64,000 bases of DNA from NCBI GenBank assembly GCA_950097015.1, contig CATNEN010000027.1, positions 841,001-905,000 of the forward strand, in the 5' to 3' direction. Source of the DNA: Macrostomum hystrix. Its lineage: Eukaryota > Platyhelminthes > Macrostomidae. Positions 36,101 to 45,800 of this stretch are shown here, piece by piece. How positions within the stretch are numbered: the stretch's first letter is position 1; every line of letters begins with the position of its first letter. Position numbers and translations under genes: made by a program. The notes under the pieces are model-generated. The model was not told where the DNA came from, made no database searches, and worked only from the letters and a program-made list of their open reading frames with translations.

Positions 36101-36690
36101 TGTAACGTCTCTTTCATGTATAACATTCGGAAGTTTTCCAAGCCACAGCGTTAACCCATCTTTATCTCTAGGAAAGGCGTAGCAATGAATACCACGAGTC
36201 TCACCATCATATCCAGTTCGACAGCCTCCAACACTGCATTTTCTGGGCATTGGGCAGGACTCACAACAGGACAAATTCTTGCATTAAGATGCTGATTAAG
36301 GATGAGGCCAGACAGCTTTATTCCTGTACTCCTCTTTCTGTAGCTTCACGCTTTACGCCATGTTGATACGATTTTGTGCAGATGAAATGTGTTTAACCAA
36401 ACTTGAAGCTTTGGATATTCAGTGTATATATTTTAGACTGTCTTGGTCTGAATCCAAAGGGCTTTGGTCTTTTAAGGGACAAATGTACACTATGCTTCTT
36501 GGTTGTCTCCCTCCGAATGCACATTTACGCGCACACAGAAGACAAGTTCTCTCCTATCAACCAATGGCGCTTACCCAAGGGCACCACCCCACACCCCCGA
36601 TTCCAGCCGCGAATAAGGCCTCGGCCTAGTGTCATTATTTTCCACACTAGGCCACTGCAGTCCCGGTATATAGTAATCAAGTTGTCCCTG
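33179..36690 (-). mobile_element. P-element superfamily DNA transposon (degenerate)
   Basis: About 60-bp terminal inverted repeats (33179-33240 and about 36629-36690) start CAGGGACAAGTAGATTACTA / CAGGGACAACTTGATTACTA. They are flanked by GTATAGT and GTACAGT, a 7-8-bp target duplication with one change. The minus-strand content is a broken transposase: THAP zinc-finger start, further fragments, and a C-terminal part. Copy 1 of the rhomboid gene shows the empty site. P elements make 8-bp duplications, consistent with this. Confidence 0.88.
34331..36253 (-). pseudogene. THAP-domain P-type transposase, inactivated
   Basis: Reads leftward. MPRKCSVGGCRTGYDGETRG starts a THAP domain near 36253, running through FPRDKDGLTLWLGKLPN. 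The frame then shifts near 36090 into a frame with VCARYWPEDIPL, the C-x2-H-like end of THAP (Tyr where His is expected). Later fragments include a GHVIGFSAE block (35131-35322), FNDKTVAAL and WNILNVRG (34733-34924), and SDALEGEFGVYRQQFGG (34331-34732), all typical of P/THAP9 transposases. At least one frameshift and several stops make it inactive in this copy. Confidence 0.8.
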
Positions 36691-36810
36691 GTACAGTAGA
36701 TTAGAGTCAAGTAAAACAGGCTGTCAGGTTGGTACAGTAGATTAGAGTCAAGTAAAACAGGCTGTCAGTTTGGCACAGTAGATTAGAGTCAAGTAAAACA
36801 GGCTGTCAGG
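36691..36810. repeat. 41-bp tandem repeat in rhomboid copy 2 intron 3
   Basis: About three copies of the 41-bp unit seen at 20345-20485. The P-type transposon ends exactly at its left edge. Confidence 0.85.
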
Positions 36811-37119
36811 TTGTGGAGGCCAAGAAGATAGGTGTTACCGGCAAATCCGTGAATGCAATCAATTCCGCAGGTACCCTGTAACAGCCTCCTCAGGCTGCCC
36901 AATGGAGTCACCGCTAATTTACAACCCCCACAAGAGGTGGGAGGCCTGGCGCTTTTTGAGCTACACGCTGCTGCACAATGGCTACATGCACCTCATCTTT
37001 AACTGCTTCATTCAGGTCAGATTTCTTAGTTTGTTAAATACTTTGTACCGCCACTTTTTCAAGATCGTATTATCTTAAAAACACATGGAAGATCTGTTGT
37101 AAAGATTGTAAAGAGCAAG

Positions 37120-37270
37120 CACTCACACACATGTGTACGTCTGCCCTGACTTTCTCATCGTCAGACCCTGTGGTCTGTGTTACTGTTAAGGCACTTACTG
37201 TGCCTTGGAGGTTGGCCCTGAAGGGCGTAAATTGTACTCAAGCTCCCAAGCCTTCTCTACGCCACTCACC
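37120..37270 (-). mobile_element. SINE-A fragment, orthologous position to that in rhomboid copy 1
   Basis: Nearly identical to 20790-20945, including both breakpoints. Confidence 0.8.
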
Positions 37271-38892
37271 CCCTCTCAGAATCCATTGATTCCCTTCTAA
37301 ACATGGTTCAGAATCCATTGATTCCAAGTTGACATGGTTCTGAGTTTATACATTCCATTTTTACACGGTTTAAGAATCTCCTTAATCCCCTTTCCCAGCT
37401 GGTTCTTGGCACGCTGCTTGAACTGGTGCACAAATTCTGGCGCGTTGGCCTTGTGTACCTGCTGGGTGTGATAGCCGGATCTCTGGCCAGCTCCTGCTTC
37501 GACTCGCGCACCTACTTAGCTGGCGCCTCCGGTGGCTGCTACACCCTGATCGGTGCCCACTTTGCCAACGTGCTGATGAACTGGGAGGAGATGCAGTACG
37601 ACTGGCTAAAGAGTCCAATCAGCTTCATTGGCAGCGGGGTTGTTCGGCTGGCCATTCTGCTGGTACTGGCTGGCAGTGACACGGGCCTAGCTGTGTACAC
37701 CAGGTTATTCAGCGGTGTGGTCAGCAGGACCAGCTTTGCTGCTCACGGCGGAGGCTTTCTCGCAGGTGAGAGACCTGTTTTGGATTGGGTTTGGCTGGGT
37801 TATGTCAGGCTTTGTGGTGGATTTCAGGAACTGTGTTCAAGTTAGAGTTTTTGTTCATTTTAAAAGGCTAATGAAAACAGTACTTGTACGATTGGAAAAT
37901 ATTTTAACAAAGGTATGGTATTAAAATAACTAATAAAATTGAATTAACTATTTGAAGTAGACAAAAAAATTAACCCATTAAGTGCATTATGAGGGATGAG
38001 ATAAAAAATTAACCTCAGTTTGGATATTTCATTGTAAGCATTCAAACTTCAGAAGAGCTGGGGTGCATTGGAGTGCTATATATTCAGATAAAAATAATGT
38101 TTGCTTTTTTACTCTTATGCAATACCCCCATTACAGGAAATTAACGATAAATTTAATCATACTACTAATAGAGTTTTTTAAGACTGGGGAACTAAAGACT
38201 TTGCGATTTAAAAGAATTCCAAGTTGGTGTTATGACACTACAAACGTTTAATTTCAAGGCCTCCTAATCGGCGTTCCTCTGCTGCGCAATCTGGACGTTA
38301 AAAACTGGGAGAAGGTGCTCTTTTGGGTATTTCTAATAATATTCATGCTGCTAATGGCCGCGGCTGTACTGTTCAACGTCTTCTGCGCCAACGAAGGCGT
38401 TGACATGTGCTACGGCACGCCGAAGCCAGCGACGCCGCCACCTGGCGGACTGTTTTTAGTAAATCGAGCCGCTTAAATGGGTGTATCAAAGACTGCTTGC
38501 TACGAGCATGAAATTGCCTTTTCCTAAAAACTCCAAAAAAGTTTTCTATTTTGTGTTTTGGCTGCGAATCAGATTTTTTGTTGCTCGATTTGTTGGTGAA
38601 AAATGTCAGAAGACGAATTTCAATCAAGTTGCCGTTTTGGCATTTGTTCTGGAATGTTACTTTTTTACTTTAATTTTACTTGCGTTTGCATTTATTTTCT
38701 TGCGAATCCTTAACTTTTCTGCATAGCTATCTCTTTATAATTTCTTGGCTAATTAAAGCAGTTCTCGTGAATTAAGAAATTAGCTGTATAGATAATAGAT
38801 CGTATATTTATCCAACCCGATTTTTCACTCTGATCTTAGTTAAAACTTGGTCTGTTTCTCGTCAATCCAAATGCGTCACGACTTTTTTAAAC

Positions 38893-39022
38893 GCAGTTTT
38901 TTTTCTGAGAAAACACTAAACCAAAATAGATGCATATTGTTCTAGAAATAAACCAGAGCAGTATTCTTAATAACATCTTAAATCAGCTATAAATTATAGT
39001 AAATAGTTATTCTGTCTGACAA
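38893..39022. repeat. Dispersed repeat R2, copy 2
   Basis: Counterpart of 31600-31735. The IS630/Tc1-type transposon is inserted at its right edge. Confidence 0.75.
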
Positions 39023-39024
39023 TA

Positions 39025-40731
39025 TAGCTTTTTGCAGCCTAGTTAATCCTGCAAGCATTCAATTTAATCATAAGTAGGCGCAGCAATACTGCAGCAGTTG
39101 CTCTGGCAGCCTGTCTATGGCTCGGACTGTGGCAAACCTGCATTCAATTTAATCCTGCAAGCGCGCATTTAATCATTTTTACTACACATCGTGCATTTTT
39201 TATCAGTGCAATCTGTGACATGCGTAATGAGCATTTCCAGCGCTTCGTTTGAACAAGAAGGCACTGAAGCAAGTTTCGAAGCAGGGAATGAAGATGGGCC
39301 CCCTCTACCCCCCGCGGCACGTCGCAGAAAGTATGACAAAATAACTGATGAGAAGTATGACATGATCTTAAACGCTTTGGATCGTGGAGAAAGTGCGGCT
39401 GCCATCGCGCAGTGGCTCCAGGTGAAGCTGCGCACCGTATACTCGATACGAAGACGTTACGAAGTCGCAGGTCAACGAAATCGAGGTGCTCGCGGGGGCG
39501 CTCGAACAGTGAAGATTACCAATGATCACGTGCAACAGTTGGTAAGCTGGGTGGAAGATAATCCGCTTCTCACACTGAAGCAAATGAAGCGTAAGCTTCA
39601 GGCCGAAGATCCTCAGTTGCATGTCAGCGAGTGCACAGTAAGCAGAGCACTAGACAAGCAGCTCTTTACGCTAAAATGCCTCAGTCGTGACGCCGACATT
39701 CCTGCAGCGAGAAACTCTGACGAGAACATTGCGCGCCGCCAGGTCTTCGCTCAGTGGCTGATCGAGCTAGAGCCAGAATGTCATCTCATATACATTGATG
39801 AGACAGGCTTCAATATATGGACACGTCGGTCGCAGGGTCGCAGCATCAGAGGGCAGAGAGTTCGGCGCAAAGTACATACGCAACGTGGTGTGCAGGTGAA
39901 TGTGATACAAGCTATGTCTCCTAACATCGGCCTGGTCAGCCACAAGATCCTGGCGGAGACAATGACGGCAAATAAGTTCCAGGACTTCATTAATGAAATG
40001 GTGCAGAGCGTTATGTCACGCGAGGATGTGAATGAAGGTGACAACTTCTGCGTGATCATGGATGGCGCTCGCTTCCACAACGCAGCCACTATCCCAGAAG
40101 AGTACCGGCAAACATGGCGAATTGTGAAGCTCCCGCCGTACTCACCATTCCTCAATCCAGTGGAGAACGCGCATGCGTGCTTAAAGGCTGCCATCCAGCG
40201 CCAGCTGGCGCTGCAGGAAGTTCAAGAAGAACTCGACAGCCCGCCGGTTGGTTACTCGTTGCGTGACTGGCGAGTTCTTGTGCTTCACCGAATTGCCGAG
40301 GCTGCAACTACTGAGGTGACAGTCGGCAAGTGCGGTGGCTGGTACCGGCATATGATGCGATTTCTGCCAGCGTGCATGGCAGGAGAAGCAATTGCTTAAG
40401 CCCGGCATTGATAAGTCAATTTGCGGACTGAATTTTTTCCACCTCCCACTGTTTGGCAGGATTTTCATTCAAGTTTCTAGAATTCTGTTCATTTGTTTTA
40501 ACTGTGCTCCATTGTGTTATGTTACATTTTTGTGAATTTTCTATGCAGTTTGATATAGCCCTGTCTGCAAAGTTGCAACATGATTAAATGCGCGCTTGCA
40601 GGATTAAATTGAATGCAGGTTTGCCACAGTCCGAGCCATAGACAGGCTGCCAGAGCAACTGCTGCAGTATTGCTGCGTCTACTTATGATTAAATTGAATG
40701 CTTGCAGGATTAACTAGGCTGCAAAAAGCTA
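39025..40731 (+). mobile_element. IS630/Tc1-type DNA transposon, apparently intact
   Basis: 1707 bp. Inverted repeats of about 150 bp (39025-39174 and 40581-40731) begin TAGCTTTTTGCAGCC and are nearly identical. They are flanked by TA on both sides. Each arm contains two copies of ATTCAATTTAATC in a subterminal repeat. The single transposase frame is uninterrupted. Near-identical arms and an open frame point to a recent insertion. Confidence 0.92.
39227..40399 (+). CDS. IS630/Tc1-superfamily DDE transposase
   Basis: 390 residues from ATG 39227 (MSISSASF); the frame is open a few codons further upstream. The N-terminus has a Pax/HTH-like region (KITDEKYDMILNALDRGESA, then AAAIAQWLQVKLRTVYSIRR), and a second HTH-like part spans ITNDHVQQLVSWVEDNPLLT. 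The catalytic core has YIDETGFN (first Asp), VIMDGARFHN (second Asp) and SPFLNPVEN (Glu), with 33 residues between the second Asp and the Glu. Classic Tc1 has DD34E and mariner DD34D, so the spacing is slightly unusual. All catalytic residues are present. It cuts and pastes at TA sites. The start is chosen as the first ATG inside the left inverted repeat. Confidence 0.92.
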   Translation: MSISSASFEQEGTEASFEAGNEDGPPLPPAARRRKYDKITDEKYDMILNALDRGESAAAIAQWLQVKLRTVYSIRRRYEVAGQRNRGARGGARTVKITNDHVQQLVSWVEDNPLLTLKQMKRKLQAEDPQLHVSECTVSRALDKQLFTLKCLSRDADIPAARNSDENIARRQVFAQWLIELEPECHLIYIDETGFNIWTRRSQGRSIRGQRVRRKVHTQRGVQVNVIQAMSPNIGLVSHKILAETMTANKFQDFINEMVQSVMSREDVNEGDNFCVIMDGARFHNAATIPEEYRQTWRIVKLPPYSPFLNPVENAHACLKAAIQRQLALQEVQEELDSPPVGYSLRDWRVLVLHRIAEAATTEVTVGKCGGWYRHMMRFLPACMAGEAIA

Positions 40732-40733
40732 TA

Positions 40734-41585
40734 ATAATCTGTTTTTAGGCGTCACTTGGAATTCATCATAGTACTAATCACTAGTAAAACTGTCCTTTGC
40801 ATGACATCCGTTTAATCCGACACGAATGTACGAGTATAAACAAAAAACTTAACCCTAATCGCAAGAAGTCCGATTAATCGATAATCCATTAGCTATATTA
40901 AGCTTCATTACACGAATAAACGTATAATAGTCTGTTGGAGAAATCAATGACACTTAAAAACTACGAATAAAATGTAGATCGAAATATTTCGTGTTTCGTG
41001 CTGCAAACAAACTAACGACATCTAATTATATATCATAATAGCCAGTGAATTGAGCACAGGGTGCGGGCACAGTGTGTTGGAAAGCTTCGGGTGCTAGATA
41101 TTCTACCGTTTCTAGCTAGATCTGCACTCATGTCATCAAAGGATGCCAGAAATGATTGTATCTTACAGAGAAATCTGCGACGGTCGCCTCTCTCTGATAT
41201 TTGAGTATGCAAAAAACTAGTGATAAAGCAAACATCTTTTGAAACATCTCTTGGTGAAACATTTACCTTGATGCACAGCAGTTCTACATAGGGAGAAAAG
41301 GAAAATTTTGGATTGAAAAGACTGAATGGCTGAGTTCGGATAAAAAATAGCCAATAATAAAAAACCAGCGGATGAAACGAAGACAATTAGCAATGTAGGT
41401 GACAACAAAGTGAATGCTGGGGAAACACTACTATGTGCGGCATAATAATACAAAAAAGTTTACTACCGTGCATCTGTTAAAAGACGGACGAGTAGCAAGA
41501 TAATTTCCATTAGTGCAGCGACTCTCGTGAAGCTAAAAGTAAAATGGTACTCGGACAAGCAGGGAATCGGGCGTTAAATGGACTG
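40734..41585. other. Intergenic, nothing recognised
   Basis: AT-rich flank after the transposon; no gene recognised. Confidence 0.4.
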
Positions 41586-41587
41586 GT

Positions 41588-41955
41588 TGGGAATCAGATT
41601 AATCAGAAATCGGACGAATCTGGAATCGCTCGAATAAGGAATCGGACGAATCGGAAATCGACGAATCGTGAATCGGACTAATAAGGAATTGGACTATTCG
41701 GGAATCGGACGAATCGGAAATCGGACTAATCAGGAATCCGATGAATCGGGAATCGGACGAATCGGGAGTCGGATGAATCGTAAATCGGACTAATAAGGAA
41801 TCGGACTAATCGGGAATCGGAAAAATTGGGAATCGGACGAATCGGGAATCGGGAATCGGACGAATCGGATGAATAAGGAATCGGACTACTCGGGAATCGG
41901 ACTAATCAGGAATCCGATGAATCGGGAATCGGACGAATTGGGAATCGGAAGCTTG
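41588..41955. repeat. Irregular minisatellite, 13-16-bp GAATCGGAC units
   Basis: Repeated GGAATCGGACGAATCG / GGACTAATCAGGAATC words with variable spacing. Intergenic, 3' of the KCC gene. Confidence 0.85.
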
Positions 41956-42818
41956 ACTACTCGGGAGCTCGGATGGTTATTGGGATGGATATTGGGAGGC
42001 ACAGAGACTATTGCTAGCATATGAACACCATAGATACTATTAACAGTAGTGTCTTATAGTATCTGTGATGCATACAAAGAAGTGAGTACTCTATCAATAA
42101 ACCTAGTTAGCTGGTTTGAAGCGAAAGGACAAGCAAATAGCAAAAAAGCGAGCACAGAGAAATGTAACTGAAACTGCTCATATGGTGATCGCTGAGGATT
42201 TGAGGCGGGGCAGAGCTGAGACCTCTGGCAAGGGTTAGAGACAGTCAATTTAGCTAGGTTGCTACAAGGGCTTGGCAGAGATGATAAGTTTCAGCGTTTA
42301 TTATATGCACCTCAAATACACAAAGAAAGGTAAAAAACTGCAGCACTGGCATTGGACAAACCGAGCCAAGCGAAAGTGACAGCTAAAGACATTAACGGGC
42401 GTTATTATTCAGCCAAAAATGGGGCTAAAACTGAGGGGTGCGACGCAAACTAGTTAGAGTGGACTTTAGTCTATGGCCGATGAAGCCACGTTGTTACCTG
42501 GATAAAACGCTAATCCTATTAATAAGTTAAGTTTGCTACTAACTGACATTGTTAAGCTATTTGTGGTATTCTGCATGCGCCGCACCCGGTGTTTAGGATT
42601 TTTTGGATTTTGAGTTACGGCTTTGAGGTTAAAAAAACTGTATTTCAACGGTTAAAAAATAAAGGAGCTGGCAGAGGATACTATATAACTAATTCTATGC
42701 TAATATTCAAAAGAGAATTCGATTTGGCGGCTAATATAGTATCCAATGCCAGTTTTGTTATGATAAAATAAAACAATAAAGTAAAAAAAACACCGATTGA
42801 CCAATTCTCTTGGCCAAC
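41956..42818. other. KCC 3' flank
   Basis: Should contain the KCC 3' UTR. No minus-strand AATAAA was found close to the stop codon. No other feature recognised. Confidence 0.4.
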
Positions 42819-45800
42819 TCAGCTATAGATGGTGATGACCTCCTTGCCGGTGCCGCGAACCAGCAGAACCCGGCTAAGACCTTCCGTCAGCGCGTCCAGG
42901 TAGCAGATGTAATTGTTCAGGCCGTCCCTGTTGCGCGGCGGCTTCGGCAAGTTGATGATGACCAGCTTGGAGTCGCCAGACAGTTCGGCAATCTTGCGAT
43001 TCAACCGGATGGCGCTGTGCATCTTCTTGACTTGGCCGATTCTGTCATTGGTCAGATCACCGAGGCCGTCTGGCAGTTCGCTCTCTCCGGCAGAATCGGC
43101 GGCGGCGCTGGAGGCGTTGGCAGCCGCAGCCGCTCCCTGAACGTCATCGTCGGCGGTGGCAGCGGCGTCCTCGTCAGTCGGACTGTTCGGCAGGCGGAAG
43201 GCGGCCCGAGCCGCAGCCGCCGAGAAGGTGTACTGACAGCTGGCCGACGGCAACGGGTCGACGATGGTGGAGGTGTCCGGGCCGGCGGTGGCGCCGGAAG
43301 TGTTGCCAGTAGAGGTGGCGGCGGCTGCTGCGACAGATTCATTCATTTCGATAGCTTCTCCAGTGTTTTCGCCTCCGCTGCTCAGAACAGTGTCTGCGGG
43401 TTAGCAGCAAATTTAGCTGGGCTCAAGTAACTTCCATTAACAGTAGAGAGACCATGTGGGTATTTTAAATAAGCCAAATGTTTTTATTTTTCAGTATCTC
43501 CTATAATAATAATAATTGCGGGAGAGCTGCGGGCAGTGGCACATCATTTGGTGACACTAGACCCGCAGCCAGCGAGGAGGCAATTCTGCCCCATTTCGCT
43601 GACTCCTGAGCACACACGCACACAGATACTGTACGCAGGCATACGCTCACACAGGTGTGTACATCTGCCCTGGCTTTCTCATCGTCAGGCAGTGTACACT
43701 TCACTGTTGGTTGGCCCTCAAGGGCGTAAATTGCACGACAAGCCCTCAAGCCTTCTCTCCGCGGCTGCGCCCCAAATAAATGTGGCCTCGCCGTGGAATC
43801 GATCGAACTTGGGGACCGTGTGTCTGGTGGCAAGAACCACAAATATAGGCATAATTTCATCATGCAATCATGTCGGCTGTCATTCTTAAGTATTTTGGAT
43901 TGATTGAATTGTTTCTTTTAACCAATATTGATTCGCCATAAAGGTTTATACACAACAATGTTATTTGTCCTTCTCACAAGGGGGAGAAATTGCGTGGTAT
44001 TTCTACTGTTTAGAGGTTTAAGCAACTCACCGTTCTGCTGGGAGCCTCTCCTGATAGCGTCCATCAGTAGCTGCGGCTGCGAGCTGAGCGCCTTCTGGGA
44101 TAGCCGCAGTTTCTGCAGCAGGGATATCCGCTTTTCCATCTGCAGCGTCTTCTGGTGAGTGTAGGCGCTCAGGTCTGAGTCGCCCAGCTCAACAACGCTC
44201 ACCTGTTTTAATGCCGCTGAAGTTCTTATACTGGCAGAAAAGTTAATTCGTCCATCCTATTCCTTCAGCAAGCCATCTTTACCCATCACATAGACATTTA
44301 GCACCTCAGGTAGGCATCTATCACCTCAGGTAGGCATCTATCACCTCAGGTAGGCATCTATCACCTCAGTTAGGCATCTATCACCTCAGTTAGGCATCTA
44401 TCACCTCAGGTAGGCATCTAGCACCTCAGGTAGGCATCTATCACCTCAGGTAGGCATCTATCACCTCAGTTAGGCATCTATCACCTCAGTTAGGCATCTA
44501 TCACCTCAGGTAGGCATCTATCACCTCAGTTAGGCATCTATCACCTCAGGTAGGCATCTATCACCTCAGGTAGGCATCTATCACCTCAGGTAGGCATCTA
44601 TCACCTCAGTTAGGCATCTATCACCTCAGTTAGGCATCTATCACCTCAGTTAGGCATCTATCACCTCAGGTAGGCATCTATCACCACCTCAGTTAGGCAT
44701 ATATCACCTCAGTTAGGCATCTAACACCTCAGTTAGGCATCTATCACCTCAGGTAGGCATCTATCACCTCAGTTAGGCATCTATCACCTCAGTTAGGCAT
44801 CTATCACCTCAGGTAGGCATCTATCACCTCAGTTAGGCATCTATCACCTCAGGTAGGCATCTATCACCTCAGTTAGGCATCTATCACCACCTCAGGTAGG
44901 CATCTATCACCTCAGGTAGGCATCTATCACCTCAGGTAGGCATCTATCACCTCAGTTAGGCATCTATCACCTCAGTTAGGCATCTATCACCTCAGTTAGG
45001 CATCTATCACCTCAGTTAGGCATCTATCACCTCAGTTAGGCATCTATCACCTCAGGTAGGCATCTATCACCACCTCAGTTAGGCATCTATCACCTCAGGT
45101 AGGCATCTATCACCTCAGTTAGGCATCTATCACCTCAGGTAGGCATCTATCACCTCAGGTAAGCATCTATCCCCTCAGGTAAGCATCTCTCCACTATTAA
45201 GTCCCCTGCTACACTTTCCATCTCACAGGCACTCAGAAACAGACCTCGGCAGTGATCCTCAGCTGGTAGACCATGCGTCGCAGATCGTCGCGCATCTTCA
45301 GCGTATTGTCTGTGGGTCCCGCCACGGAGAACACGCGAATGCGACAGTGACGCCAAACTTTGTGCTGCCGCAGCAGAAACGGCAGCAGCAGCAGCAGCCC
45401 GCCATCGTGCATCACCCACCAGACGTCGATGTTACCATACTGCTTTGGACCGCTGTTCAAAGGGAAGTCCTCGCCCTTTGGAATCAGCAGACACATTCCG
45501 GCCGATGTTACTCTGTAGGAAGGAAAACGGGTGTAGCAGTTTCCTAGCAAATCAGCGCTAAGGAGGGCCTGGGTGGGGTGGTGGGACAGAAGTATCAACC
45601 AATTAAAATCAAGAAGGGGTTCGGAGTGAAGGGGTCAGGAATGCGATGTGGCGGCGTGGGGTGGGTGAAGCATCAGCCAATCAGCATTGAGATTAGGCTT
45701 AGGAGTAGAAAGTGCGCTCTCAGAGGTGTCCTTGGGTAACCAGAACAGCAACAACAGAGAGATCCTTATCTTGAGGAAAATTATAGCAACTTTTACGCAT

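Larger units (their letters stand above)
32764..38476 (+). pseudogene. Rhomboid protease copy 2, 5'-truncated tandem duplicate
   Basis: Direct duplicate of the gene at 18.7-25.1 kb. Exons 4 (36871-37015), 5 (37399-37765) and 6 (38259-38476) are intact and very close to copy 1, with the catalytic GASGGCY serine and AAHGGG histidine retained. Exon 3 (ending 33047) is more diverged. Its 5' half with the canonical EF hand is deleted, and a 1-nt deletion near 32777 breaks the frame before ATG 32806. Exons 1 and 2 are missing, though flanking intron sequence (31870-32720) is still recognisable. Translation from 32806 would give an EF-hand-less rhomboid with all membrane helices, so function is not excluded. 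Intron 3 contains a 3.5-kb P-type transposon. Confidence 0.8.

Noticed and set aside
42810-43430. 206-codon plus-strand frame opposite the last KCC exon
   Set aside because: Shadow frame; the minus strand encodes the conserved KCC C-terminus.
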